From: Pseudoscleropodium purum
Taxonomy: Eukaryota; Streptophyta; Bryopsida; Hypnales; Brachytheciaceae
Assembly: GCA_963969395.1 (NCBI GenBank)
Contig: OZ017797.1
Span: forward strand, 2,294,001-2,358,000
DNA: 64,000 nucleotides
Direction: 5' to 3'
Shown here: piece by piece, positions 36,589 through 48,231 of the stretch
How positions within the stretch are numbered: position 1 is the stretch's first letter
How the letters are laid out: each line of letters starts with the position of its first letter
Position numbers and translations under genes: made by a program
The notes under the pieces: generated by a model
What the model saw: only the letters and a program-made list of their open reading frames with translations
Databases searched by the model: none
Told to the model about the DNA's origin: nothing

Positions 36589-37281
36589 CTATCGCACTGC
36601 AATGTTTTCTCCATCACCTTGGAGGAGCACAAGGTCTTCGTTGAGGTAGTCAAGAGTAGAAGCTGCATGAAAATACAACCATTCCCGTCTCCAATCGAAA
36701 TTTTCAAGGATAGGCATTTCAGAGCCAATTATTTTCTTCAATCGCATTGTTAAATGCTTTGCCGTTGATATATCCAAATTCTTGAAAGTTTCACTTCTTA
36801 TCAAACTCGACTTAAATAAATGATGACTTACAAAATCTTCATATGTTAGTGTACAGTTGCCCCAAAGATCCTGTAATTTCCTACTAAACTTCACCTGATG
36901 AACAAAGATAGTCTCATTTTCATATTGTGTAACAAAGGCAGTACACCTAGTGTGAAACATGTAAGGGAATGTACCTTGAAGCTCTTCATCTTCTAGTGTG
37001 ACCCTATTATTAAACCCTGCTCTTCTAAAAGCTACGAAGCATTCTCTAGTGATGAAGAAATTGGTACTATTAATAGGAATTGATTTGGGCAGGTAATTGA
37101 GTTCATCAGAAGTTAAACCCACTCCAATACTTTTCAACCATCCAAACAATCGATACGTTTCTCCTCGAAGTATCGGCTTGAACGTATTTAAAACCAACAA
37201 GGCCATCTTGGAGTGCAAAGATTGCCACCAATCCATGACCATGAATATGATATTTGGCAAGGTGAGGCCTAAAGCCTATTC
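36589..37281 (-). CDS. Hypothetical protein exon in the spacer (N-terminal or middle part)
   Basis: More than 220 open codons ending at 36589. The frame has no ATG at its beginning (it would start at TTG). An AATAG acceptor-like site lies directly at the inner boundary of the right arm (about 37277-37281), giving an exon start ALGLTLPNIIFMVMDWW. Downstream features include FKPILRGETYRLFGWLK, NFFITRECFVAFRRAG and FHTRCTAFVTQYENETIFVHQ. I do not recognise the family. It has mixed hydrophobic/charged composition, no stops, and length well beyond chance in this AT-rich context. Upstream exons, if any, would lie in the arm or have been lost at the boundary. Confidence 0.45.
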
Positions 37282-38691
37282 TTTTTCAAAAAATTACTAA
37301 CAATAATAATTCACTCTTTATAATTACATAATTAGCTTGAAAATGAATTTATAATCCCAAGTCCTTGACAAACTATTGTGGAGTTACTTACCCATGTTGG
37401 TGATTGTGGGTTGTAGAGAGGATTTCTTCTAAGGATTGGGAAATTCCGGACACTTCATCAATATAAAGAACTAAGGTGAGTACACCCAAAATTGCACCCT
37501 ACTTAAAACCATCACCATCTCTTTGTGTACATATCCCAAATCAATATGTACATATGTTGAATAAATGATTTGAGAACATCTACCAAAAAGAACTTTGACC
37601 CTCCATAACTTATGCATATGGTATCCAAGTGTCATGTTTTTTAGTACACTAGAACTTCCTTTCACTTGCCAATAGGAAAATATGAAAATTTGACTAGTCT
37701 AACAATAATAACTAGACACAATTCATAAAAGTGGCGATTTTTGGGGTACCTGCCTTAACACCATATTTCATTTTATTAATTTAGTTACCGGTTCATTTAA
37801 TTAGTTTGCTGAGTGAGCCAGCCTAATTGTTTGTTCTCTCTGTGTTTTCATGAAAGCACTGTCATTTTCCAAAGAAAAAAACACTCCGTTTCAATTCCGA
37901 CTACGTCTCGCTGAGCGTATTCACTTTCTACCTAAAATGCGAAAAAAATTCAATAAATCTTTAATTAAAATTTACAAAAATCTTTGTATAATTTCCTGTA
38001 CAAGTAAGCATATATTGAAATGTACAATAGGAATTTATGGAATGATGAATGAAATATATGCAATAGTGAATACTATGAGGGATACACGTATATTAGAATG
38101 CATTAGAAATTTGACTCAATATTTTACAAAGAATGGCACCTCAAATTGAAGAATTGAAAAAAAAAACTTATAAATATCAAAAACTTTGTAAATAGCTTAA
38201 TTGTTGTGAAATTCAAAATTGCTTGAATTGAATAAATTTCTCAAAATCATTTGATAATAGCAATTGAAAATGGAAATCATGAAAGCTCAAAACTCACAAA
38301 AGCACAAAATCATAGAAATGTAAGCCAAGAGAGGCAATGGAATTGCTACCTCTATAATATCACCCTACAAATCTTCTTTAATATCACCTTAATTGCAACA
38401 ACTATATTATTTCTATAATATCACTCTTTGTAATAAGTGATATTACAAAGGTGATGCAAATTGCTACTGTATTTCTGAAATATCACATTGTGAAAAAATA
38501 TGATATCTACGTATGCATAATTGAAAGTACTTTTACCAAAAATTTAAAATAATTATTTTAAAGACTTATTGAAATCATTATCATGCATTCTATTGAAATG
38601 TATCATAATTTTACCAATGTGATACAATGAATGCGTAACATAACAAGCAGTAGTCCTTAGTATTAATGGTAGCATTTGCAATATTACAATG

Positions 38692-38962
38692 GGAGTTATG
38701 ATTTTAGTAGTATGATTGTTATATTGTTACATTGTTATTTTTTTACATTGTTATTTTATTATATTGTTAATTATAAATTTTAAAATTTTGAATTTGAATT
38801 TAAATTTAAAATTTAAAATTTATTTAAAATTAAAATTAAATTTTTTTTTATTTTTAGTATTTATTTGAGTAATACTTGTTTTTTTAATTTTTTAATTTTG
38901 TCATATTGTTATTTTGTTATTTATGTTATTTTGTTATTTTGTTATATTGTAACGAAATATCA
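38692..38962. repeat. AT-rich low-complexity tract (right-arm copy)
   Basis: Mirror of 32160-32430: ATTGTTATTTTGTTAT and AATTTAAATTTAAAAT words. Confidence 0.8.
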
Positions 38963-39109
38963 AAAATAACGAAAATAATAAAAATGCATCTTTTTCTTTA
39001 GATGAATGATTTTTGAGCCCCCTACTTTAATTGTGTAGTTGTTGGGAAGTATTGTTTCATGGTATGTCAGCCCTTCATAAATTCATCAAATATCATCCAA
39101 AGAATGTGA

Positions 39110-39343
39110 ATAAATATATACACTATTAATAAACATTATAATGTTGGCAAATCTGTTGTTGATTCCATACTAAAGGCGTCGCACTCCAATGGTGTAAACC
39201 TGACAAGGAATGTGCTGACATTGCTCAAAGCATTAAGTGATGTTAGAGAAGTTGTACGCCGATGTGGAATGATGTTGAGGAATTTGAAGGAAATACAAAA
39301 ATCCAGAACATTTTGCTCAAGTATTTCCGCGCCTACTCTCTAG
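39110..39343 (+). other. Possible exon of unknown protein (right arm)
   Basis: An open frame without an ATG at its start: YNVGKSVVDSILKASHSNG, followed by VNLTRNVLTLLKALSDVREV and VRRCGMMLRNLKEIQ, and a TAG at 39341. It looks like an amphipathic helical segment and has composition unlike the surrounding AT-rich DNA. It lies about 2.1 kb upstream of NGQH unit 1 on the same strand, so it could be an upstream exon of that gene or an unrelated remnant. No family recognised. Confidence 0.3.
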
Positions 39344-39621
39344 AAGCTCTGTCTACCTTCTCCGGAACCTCCATCTTCTATGCCAATTTCACATCAAAAT
39401 TAATCAATCTTTCTGTAGCTGATTTGTTCATTTTCCTTTGTTGAGCTTTCTTGTACTCTTGCGGACTGCGGCGTATTGTATTCCAACATCTTTTGGCCCA
39501 AGTTTGACAGTTTCAGTGGCGAGCGTGGACGTTGCAATGAGTTTCGAGTAAGTGCCATTATCCTCAAATAGGTTGTAGCATTACCAAATGTGTTGCCGTT
39601 GTTGTTTGTTTTGAAACATAG

Positions 39622-40582
39622 AAGCATCTGCATACATGTAGCCATTGCTCTTAAGAAATTGGTGTGGAAGTAGTTCATATTGGGTCTGTGAGGAGACGCA
39701 TTTAGGTTTTCAATGTTGTAATCACAAGTGTCACAACTGCTTTTCTCATTTCCGCCGAGAGAAATGCAATCTTCGGTCATGCAACCCTATATACATGTTG
39801 CTATTTTGAAGTTGGTATGTCTTGAATTCATGTTAGGTGTATGAGGAAAGGTGGTGTCTTTGTATTGTTGTAATCGCGAAGTATGCTTCCAATTATTGTT
39901 TGGAGAAAATTGTAGTCTTCGGTCATGCAACTCCATGTAGATGTTGCTCTTAAGAAATTGGTATGAACGGAATTTATGATGAGTCCATGAGAGCGCAGTG
40001 TATTTTGCATTGTTGTAATTGGAGTACGCTTCATATTTTCTACGGAGGAAATTTTAGTCCTTCGTCATGCAACTCCATGTAGATGCCGCTCTTATGAAAT
40101 TGATATAGGAAGAATTCATTTTTAGTGTATGAAGAACGTAGTGTCTTTTGCGTTGTTGCAATTGCAAAATTTCCTTTTCAATTATTGTGCGGAGAATATT
40201 GTAGTTTCTGGTCATGCAACCCCCTGTAGATATTCCTCTTAAGAAATTAGTATTCAGATTTTATGTTGGATCCATAAGGAAGCGTGGTGTACTTTGCATT
40301 GTTGTAAGCGCGAAGTACACTTCGTATTTTTTGTAGATCACATTGTAGTCTTCGATCATGCAACCCCATGTGGATGTCGCTCCAACAAAATCAGTATGAA
40401 AGGAATTCATGTTAGGAAGTGCGGTGTCCATTGTATTGTTCCAATTGCAAAATACGCTTCCTCATATTTTCTCAACCGGAAAAGAGTCTTTGGTCATGTA
40501 GCCCCATGTAGATGTTGTTGAAGCAAAATTTGTGTGAAAAGAACCCATATTAGGTCCATCTGGAAGTGCATTGTGTTTTTGA
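39622..40582. repeat. ~145-bp degenerate tandem repeat (right-arm copy)
   Basis: Mirror of 30540-31500. Confidence 0.85.
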
Positions 40583-40631
40583 ATGTTATAATTGCGAGGT
40601 ATACTGCTTTGTATTAGTTATAATCAACTGT

Positions 40632-41398
40632 CGTGAAAAATATGCAAAGCTATCATTGAGTCAACGATAACTTTTAGTAGAATTCAAAGGTGCGTTCATT
40701 TTACAATAGTCAATTGTTGTGAACTATATCCAAAGTTATCATTGAGTCAACGATAACTTTTGGTAGAATCCAAAGGTGCGTTCATTTCACAATAATCCAT
40801 TGTCAAGAAATATATGCAAAGTTATCGTTGAGTCAACGATAACTTTTAGTAGAATTCAAAGGTGCATTCATTTTACAATAGTCAATTGTTGTGAACTATA
40901 TCCAAAGTTATCATTGAGTCAACGATAACTTTTGGTAGAATCCAAAGGTGCGTTCATTTCACAATAATCCATTGTCAAGAAATATATGCAAAGTTATCGT
41001 TGAGTCAACGATAACTTTTATTCAAATCGAAAGATGCGTTCATTTCACAATAATCAACTTTTGTGAAATATATGCCAAGTTATCGTTGAGTCAATGATAA
41101 CTTTTATTCAAATCCGAGGGTGCGTTCGTTTCACAATAATCAACTATCGAGAAATATATGCAAAGTTATCGTTAAGTCAATGATAACTTTTGGTAGAATC
41201 CAAAGGTGCGTTCATTTCACAATAATCAACTTTTGTGAAATATATACAAAGTTATCGTTGAGTCAATGATAACTTTTACTCAAATCTGAGGGTGTGTTCA
41301 TTTCACAATAATCAATTGTAATTGCTAGCCTGAAATATATAAATGATCACTTTGTATGTTATTTTCTATCATCAAAGTTATCGTCAACTCACCGATAA
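40632..41398. repeat. 86-bp tandem array with eight palindromes, plus one isolated palindrome (right-arm copy)
   Basis: Mirror of 29724-30490. In this orientation it lies immediately upstream of NGQH unit 1 (first open codons at about 41458). Each 86-bp unit has TTATCGTTGAGTCAACGATA or a relative. The isolated palindrome at 41378-41398 is closest to the gene. The position suggests a regulatory or protein-loading site for the gene or element. Confidence 0.95.
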
Positions 41399-41457
41399 CT
41401 AAACAATTCTAGAAATTTAGAATATGAACCTCAGTATATTGATGTGATATAGAGTTG

Positions 41458-43240
41458 ATCATATTAGAAGACTGTTTATGAAGCATTTAGTGGGTCGAAG
41501 AACAACACAAGGATGGAGGTAGAAAACTGGATTTGCAACACCACGGCCGTCTGCTCCCACAACATCCGGAAGTAGAGCAAAGTCAGGGAACACAAGATCT
41601 GAGCCAAAGAAGAGGGGTGCACCAGTAGGAGCAGAAACTAGTCGAAAGAGAAGGAAGAGTTTCATGGTTGGTACAGAAGGTGCAGCTAGTTCAAGCTCAA
41701 GTTTGACTACAAACTCTGTTGGGTTAGCAGCCTTCAAAGGTCCAATTCCAGACTTTGAGGAAATTGGCAAAATCCAAAAAGACTTTTGGAAGGAGCATAG
41801 GGACTACTTCCTCTTTGACATGGTTATAGTGACAGTCGACATCGAACAGTGTATTATAGTGAGCGACGAATACGTCATTCGCACACTACAACAGAATATG
41901 GTGAATGACATGAAGCGAGTTCTTATTCAAATGGTGGAAATAGGTCAACGCCAAAAAGTGTATCTCACTCCAGTTGATGATCGGAAAATGCTTTTGAAGG
42001 AAAAGCCAAAGAAATGAGAGGACATTAAAAATATGCGATTTATGATTATCAACGGTCAGCATAGCATTACGGCTTCAAAACAACTTCAGAATGAAGCATG
42101 CGATGAAGACCGGAAAGCCGACCTCCAAAATTGGGATGCCTTAATTGTTTGGACTCAAGACCCAAATAAACTTCGAAACATCTCAAAGTTCTACAATCTC
42201 ATCAACCACCTACATCATGCCTAATCAACTTGGGGCAACCAGTTAATTGCGTGTCAGAACATTTGGAGCATTTTGAAATGCCCAGCGATCGATAGTTTGG
42301 AGCCAAAGGTCAGAGGCAACGGCTCGGTCTACAACGAGAATAACTACAAGGTAAGGTTCAATTCCTTCAAACTTATGTAGTGAAGAATAGATTCCTTTGC
42401 TAAAAATCTGAGCCATAATGAATGTTTTGAAGTTTGTCATGGCTACAATTTCTTTCCATTTGAGACTTATCCTTGAGTCAATGATAAGTTGTGGTATATG
42501 CTATGAATGACATGCTCTACTCTCAAGACATTTAGCTTTGACCTATACATTCTTTTGAGCACTACAATAGTCTAGAAGTCATACATTTTTTCATTCTCCT
42601 TAGCATTTAGGACTTATCCTTGAATCAACGATAAGTTGATGTACAAGAAATGAATTATGTGCTCTACTCTAAAGACATTTAATTTTGAACTGCAGAGTTT
42701 CTCGTTAGCTGTTATTCAAAGGTTCCAAAACATAAATCCTGACAAAGATGGCTCCAAGATTAACTCCACTTCGGACCTAAAGAATGAACTCCAAATCATA
42801 ACATTACCGGAGAAGAAATGGGTGCATTGGGAACGATTCCTAACCATGCACGCTGAAGGCAAATTGATTAATCCCCTCACCGACGAACCGTTCAGAGTAG
42901 AGAAAGGATTCAAGGTGAACAATCAAAATTTGAAGCGAGAGTTCTTCAGACATTTTGGGCACTTCACTGATACTGACTTCGAGGAATTCGCAAAGCACCT
43001 CATTGGCAGAACAAATCGTGGTGTGGTGTATCCGAAGGTGTCTGTTTCCAAGAATTGCGGGATTATGAATTGCGGGATTATGTCAAAGAGAACCGGCTTG
43101 GCGTGAACCCTTTCACTGCTCGTGATCTCTCTATGAAACAAATTGTGGAAGCAATGAGTGAGTCCAGCAAAGCCTTCGGTATACGATATGAACTTCCTGG
43201 GATAGGTTTAGTCATAAGGCGTGGCCGCCGTAGGAAGTGA
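41458..43240 (+). pseudogene. NGQH unit 1: deleted paralogue of the NGQH/methylase-like gene
   Basis: Exon 1 (about 41458-42350) has a basic N-terminal region with a TAG at about 41519, then the region homologous to unit 2: IQKDFWKEHRDYFLF, YLTPVDDRKML, a TGA at 42015 where unit 2 has TGG, then MRFMIINGQHSITASKQLQ, NWDALIVWTQDPNKLRNIS, and a TAA at about 42222 where unit 2 has CAG. The donor is GTAAGG at 42351 and the acceptor TGCAG at 42695. Exon 2 (42696 onward) contains NPDKDGSKINSTSDLKNE and REFFRHFGHFTDTDFEEFAK. After PKVSVSKN the gene jumps, through an internal deletion at about 43050, to the C-terminal segment FGIRYELPGIGLVIRRGRRR ending at 43240. The whole methylase-like core and acidic coiled-coil region of unit 2 are missing, as is its N-terminal ~220-residue region. 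A 15-bp word GAATTGCGGGATTAT is tandemly duplicated at the deletion point. Clearly defective. Confidence 0.75.
42466..42635. repeat. Two TTGA-class palindromes in intron 1 of unit 1 (right arm)
   Basis: CTTATCCTTGAGTCAATGAT plus AAG at 42466-42488, and CTTATCCTTGAATCAACGAT plus AAG at 42613-42635, inside the 42351-42695 intron. The homologous intron of unit 2 also holds exactly two palindromes, of the CTCGA class. Confidence 0.85.
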
Positions 43241-43472
43241 ACATCCCATGTACCCACATTTAAAATGGCAGTGGTATGTTATATTTGTGTATGAAATAAT
43301 CTTTTGTAAATAATGTTTTGTAAATATTGAAAAAAAATTTCAAAGTTTAGATTTTTTATTCTATTCCTTGGATTTCTTCTTATGTGTCCAATTAGGTTAG
43401 TGCTATTAGCGATTGTTGTTGCTTGTTGGAGGATCATGTCTCAAGCATTTAAATATTTTGTACTTGCTTCAG

Positions 43473-43718
43473 GTTGGACTCCCGTTTGATGCAAGCCTTC
43501 CTACAAATGGGAGGCTCACGCAGAGCCTCCTTTCCAGATCAGAAAAGTCTTTTTCAACTTGTAACGAGTCCATGGATGGCAGTTGTGACACTGCTCCTTT
43601 TTCCAAACCGTACTTGTTGTGCTCCGCCTCCGATGCAGCGTCTGCGGCCATAGACTACTCGAAGGGAAACATGGAGGACGGGGTCTTCAATAGTTCCCCC
43701 AAGAGAAGGGTGGTTTAG
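43473..43718 (+). pseudogene. Last exon of NGQH unit 1, or separate small gene (right arm)
   Basis: Begins after a CTTGCTTCAG acceptor with GTTGG, exactly as in unit 2 at 62513. It encodes VGLPFDASLPTNGRLTQSLL, then a Ser-rich stretch and KPYLLCSASDAASAAIDYSK, ending with TAG at 43716-43718. The homologous exon in unit 2 is longer (to 63409). It is unclear how it is joined to the preceding exon, because both units have a stop at 43238 or 62270; a donor-like GTATGT at 43274 follows that stop. Confidence 0.6.
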
Positions 43719-45023
43719 TACTATATCTATGAGCTCAAGAAATTTAGTGAAACTTTCAAAAACTCCTATAACATAGAGAAATCCATTAGCTTTAGGAAAA
43801 TTTCATTTTTATTTCAATCGGTGTCTGAAAGCATTCATTATGCTAGCTGAATCTTAGAGGAGACCAAGCAGTCCAAAAAATTCCCAATAAAATTGAAATA
43901 AATTCTTTGATATTTTTTTCTTGTATGTCACATTTGTGTTCACTTTATATTTGAAGCTTTGGTTCATCCATTTGGAGAAGTAATGAAAAAGTTATGGACA
44001 ATCTTGTTTTTGTGACAATTTGAGCATTTTCAGGAAAAAACAACTAATAGAACTCACATTTGAATGCAATTTTGACACCCTCTTCCAAAAACATTGTTAA
44101 ATAGGTTGGGTATATTTGCTACAACAATTTGACCATTGGAATTATTGTGTTTTAATTTCATCTTAGAACTATTAAGAATTTAGTTTTTATTTCAACCTTG
44201 AATCTACATCTGCTTAGTATTAATTGAATGAGTGAAAATTTATTACTTTGTTGTTGAATTTCTATGGTCTACATTTTCAACACAGTTGTTCAACATCCCA
44301 AAATATAAAATCAAAATGTGTCCTACAAATTTATTTAAGTTAGGAAGATTCAAACTAAGCCAAAAAAGCTTGCCAAGCAAGGTTAGGAAATACATGTTTT
44401 CTTGTCCTTTAAATGTAAATATCTTTATATCCACGTGGTGAAAGTTTTTGAAACATCATACTCCACATTTTTATACTAGTGTAGTACAAGATCCTGTAGT
44501 CAAATCTAAAAGAAAGTCAATTTTTTGCTCTTTTGCAATAGAAATAAAAACATTTTCAAGTATTTTTTGCAAGACTTTGAATACTCTCTTCCTCTTTGCA
44601 ATAGAAATAGGAGTTTTGAATGGTCTTTGTCTTCAAAAATACCTTGGGACTTTATAGGTTAATAAGGTAGATATAATGTAAAAATCTAGTATTTTGAAAA
44701 ACAAAGCAAGCAACCACTTTGTATATACACACAAACTCTAAGAAATTAGAAGTTCATTTATGAAGAAATGCTACAAGCCATTCAGAATAGAATAATATAG
44801 TCTAATATTCCAAGTAAATTGAACTTGTTGAGTGCAAACTCTTTCAATATTTTTCCTTCGATGTGAACAAAAATTTCTAATTATACGGTGTACTAATGTA
44901 ATTTTCCTTCATTAGCTGCATTTGTTTGAAATCGCAGTCTCAAGGTTGCTTAGTCATTCAATACTAAACTTTATTTATCATTGAATTGAACAACTATATT
45001 GTCAAAAAAACGTTGCACTTGTG
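43719..45023. other. Subterminal noncoding DNA of Element 1 (right end)
   Basis: AT-rich with only short frames; mirror of 26099-27403. Nothing recognisable. Confidence 0.5.
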
Positions 45024-45073
45024 TTTTGAAAGTCTCAAAATGACCATTTTGTCTCAAATTAACGAATATGGCC
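45024..45073 (-). repeat. Terminal inverted repeat, right end of Element 1
   Basis: Inverted relative to 18995-19020, and the outer 26 bases are the same. Followed by T and TTAA, then the reverse-oriented 5' fragment of the DUF7869 copy C gene. Confidence 0.7.
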
Positions 45074-46591
45074 TTTAATTGGATCATTTGTGGCAAACAA
45101 CTCACGCGATGAGAACTTTGGTTCAGCTTCCAAGTCTCATAATAATTTTGCAATGGATCCTACAGTATAATTAGAATCTGTTGGAAAGATGTCCAACCCA
45201 TAGTGCGCATATTGCACATCTCCATGACCATGAGCAATCATACCTGTAACAGCAATGGGCATCTTCATAAATGAATCAATGGCCTTGCTTTTATGAGAAA
45301 AATGAGGAGAAGCAGTCTTTGAATGATCCATCTTGTCATGGATGATGGTCAGAACCTTATCAGGGTGCTTCTCAAACATCATGCGATTTGCATAGTACAA
45401 CTCTCTATGTGCTTGTTGTCCGGCAAGATGCATCTTCAGCTTCTTTGTCCATACTTCTTGAGCCCGCGAGCGTGGAGTACAAGCACTCTTCAACTATTTC
45501 AATCTATCACACTCACCACAACGTGCAAAACTATCACCACGAGCTTTTGGAGCATATTCTGGAAATGATGAACGTCGAATGTTACTCAAACCACTGGTTG
45601 ATATATATTGCAATTGGAATGCTAAATTCACAATATTAATCTCTGGCAAGATGTCCCTCCAACGAAAAGCAGATGGCAAAATCATAGATGGAACTTTCTC
45701 CCCCGACGCAAGTGTACGAGATTTATGTGGCATGTGGTCAGCACTGTTTTCAAGAAGCAATCGAAGTGTAACTGTTCCTTGCAAGGTATGTGATCGTGGC
45801 TTCTTCAACCCAAGATTACCGTGATGCTTTGCTTTCTCATCATTCTTTGACTTCTCCTTGTATCTATCGAAGGTAGCCCTTGAAACTCCATGGATTGTGC
45901 ACCATGCAGTAGGACAAACTTCATGAGCAGCCAATGTTATCATATCCTTCCCATTTGCATCACAGTGTATTTGCTTGTGCACGTCAAGAAGACGCGATTT
46001 TCGCCAATATACTCCACCCTCTACATGAATCTGAGACCGAATGGCCTGAATTTGCCCACGTGGAAATGGTTGCAAGCAATTCTTTGCACAACAAGTCTTG
46101 GAAGACACTTCTGCAATTGCTTGAGGGGTGAGGAGGGCTTCTTTCTTTGGAAGGCTCCTCGGCTCTTGCCTCTCCCGAGCGCTCTCATAGGTACGAACTC
46201 CAACCCGAACTCGCCGCCTTGATGCATTAACTGCAGCTTTAAAGATAGAGGTTTGATCATGGTCATACAAGTTGGCTCCATTCAAATATACCCTTGAAAT
46301 TGGCCAAGAACGCATTGACCACATCCAAGAAGATGGAACTTCAGTCTCACACAAAGACTCTGCAATTTGTATTGCGACTCTATCGTCACCAAGAGGCTTT
46401 CCATCTATGTCAATGACGAGGTCGGCGTCTACGCTATGACAAATTCCTTTGGCCACCTCCACCCCATATTCACTTTGAAGAATAACACACTTTGTATACC
46501 AAGCAGTGCGAGGGATACCCTCGCATGGTGCAACTCCAGGAGGCAATACTAGCACTGACACTGCGAACTCATTTGGTACAGAAGTATCCAT
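45074..46591 (-). pseudogene. DUF7869-type protein, 5' part (copy C, right arm)
   Basis: Mirror of 24531-26048, same TAG and TGA stops. One amino-acid difference from the left copy (Phe here, Ser there, at 45375/25747). On this strand it runs into Element 1's right terminus, and beyond Element 1's left terminus the same family continues as copy A (18994-17630), in the right order and orientation to be the two halves of one interrupted gene, though the frames are offset by one base. Confidence 0.75.
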
Positions 46592-46631
46592 TCTGCACAA
46601 CAATGAAGACAAATTAGATACAAGAAAAGAT

Positions 46632-47311
46632 TATCCTCGACTCGAGGATGTTTTCAAACACAAAACTCATAATATTCACTACGTTCAGTGATTCAATTAA
46701 TTAACAGAAGATATTGATTATTACACATTTTCCATTACAAACAAAATAGAGTATTCGCTCTGTCAACAGAAGAACTTCATAGGACACAGTAAAATCTATT
46801 CGGGAGCATCAAGACTTCTGATGCACACTACAGTTATGTGCGTACCTCACTGTTAGTAATAAAGACAATTGTTTATTTATGAATAATAAAACTACCCTCG
46901 ACTCGAGGATATTTGTCATTTGTCTGAACATTTTTAGAAATAAAAAATTTCATCTTTCCCCTTCTCCACGATAACTATGATTTTCTAATATTTCTAACGT
47001 ATCAAATACATACAATTACCCTCAAGTCGAGGATAATGGAACAAGGAGATTCATAAATTCTAACTTCTTAACTTTACAAAGGGGGTTTCGTAATTTCTTC
47101 ACCTAATGATAGTCACTACGCATCCACACGGACGTGGGTACAATCAACTAATGATATCCTCGAATCGAGGATACTTGCAATACAATCAAGTTCGTAAACT
47201 GCATTACTTTTTTCTTCATATTTCATATTCAATTACCTTTTATTGATTCAGACTATCCTCGACTCGAGGATAGACTTTGACGGATATTTCCAATGCACCG
47301 TATTCATTTCA
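46632..47311. repeat. Six CTCGA-class palindromes in the leader of DUF7869 copy C (right arm)
   Basis: Mirror of 23811-24490 at 46632-46650, 46893-46911, 47016-47036, 47155-47173, 47254-47272 and 47292-47311. Confidence 0.85.
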
Positions 47312-48231
47312 TTATGCTCGACTTGAGGTTAGGTGATTTCACTGAACAGGTTCATCATGTTCCGTAAAAAGCGGAGGTTTGATCTCTTCATCAAGTCCGT
47401 CCATTCACAGAAGTGGGATCAAACCAGAATACTAGCTACGGAGCAATCACCAAGTGCAGAAATCATACGATCAACCGACTACAAAGATACAAAAAATACA
47501 ATGCAATCACTCATATCCGAAATCAAGAAACCAAATGACTATAACAATTACAACGAATACAAAGCACTGAAGAATGAGATAAACAAAAAGAAACCAAACC
47601 TATAACTACGAGACAGAATGTGTAGAATGAAAGAACAACAGAATGATGATCACTTGTCTCAGGGGAAAAGAACATGGTGCATCAGCCTTACATAAATTCC
47701 GAATTGTTTGAACTCCACAGCCTCTACGGAACCCACGAAACTTTGAACAATGGCGAAAACAAGGTCGCCGTTGAAAGTAAAATCCGCAGTCTGCACAACG
47801 AAATTCCACTACTTCTGAACAATCCTACACTCCGAATCTAACAACAAGAACGCGTGCGATCAAACTTCCACACATCAAAAATGCATACCAGAGTTCCAAT
47901 GTACGAATTCAAAGAAGAGTAGCAAAATAATGAAAGAGAAAACATCTTCTCAGCAAGGGAGAAGGCGCGGAGAGTGAGCAGCGGGAAAAAATAGGCGCGA
48001 ACGTCAATTGCCATGTTTAGGACGGCAAGCACTTTCGATCGATGCCAAAGTTCAGGAACGAGATAGCTGTAAAACTATTTGTCAACTAAAATAAGGCCTG
48101 CAACATCATGGCCAAAAATCCGCTGCGGCTACAGTTTCGATATTCTACATTCTAAAAAGGGTGTGTCTGCATTAAACGTCAGAGGTTAACGTCTACAAAA
48201 AGAAGTGCAAAGTCAATGAGCAGACGCACAT

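Larger units (their letters stand above)
18995..45073. mobile_element. Candidate Element 1: large DNA transposon with GGCCATATTCG ends and TTAA flanks
   Basis: Both ends carry the same terminal sequence in inverted orientation: 18995-19020 and 45048-45073 agree in all of their first 26 bases. TTAA flanks the left end at 18991-18994. The right end is followed by one T and then TTAA (45075-45078). Near the left end lies a DUF7869 gene (copy B) whose stop is about 575 bp from the terminus. Near the right end lies NGQH unit 1, whose last exon ends about 1.35 kb from the terminus. Both genes point outward. The flanks are two parts of another DUF7869 gene (copy A left, copy C right), interrupted at the place where uninterrupted copy B has TTAA (20881-20884). 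The two halves are offset by one base in reading frame. The interior has been rearranged: it contains the left arm of the giant inverted repeat. TTAA target sites are known for piggyBac and Kolobok elements, but I do not see their transposases. Confidence 0.55.
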
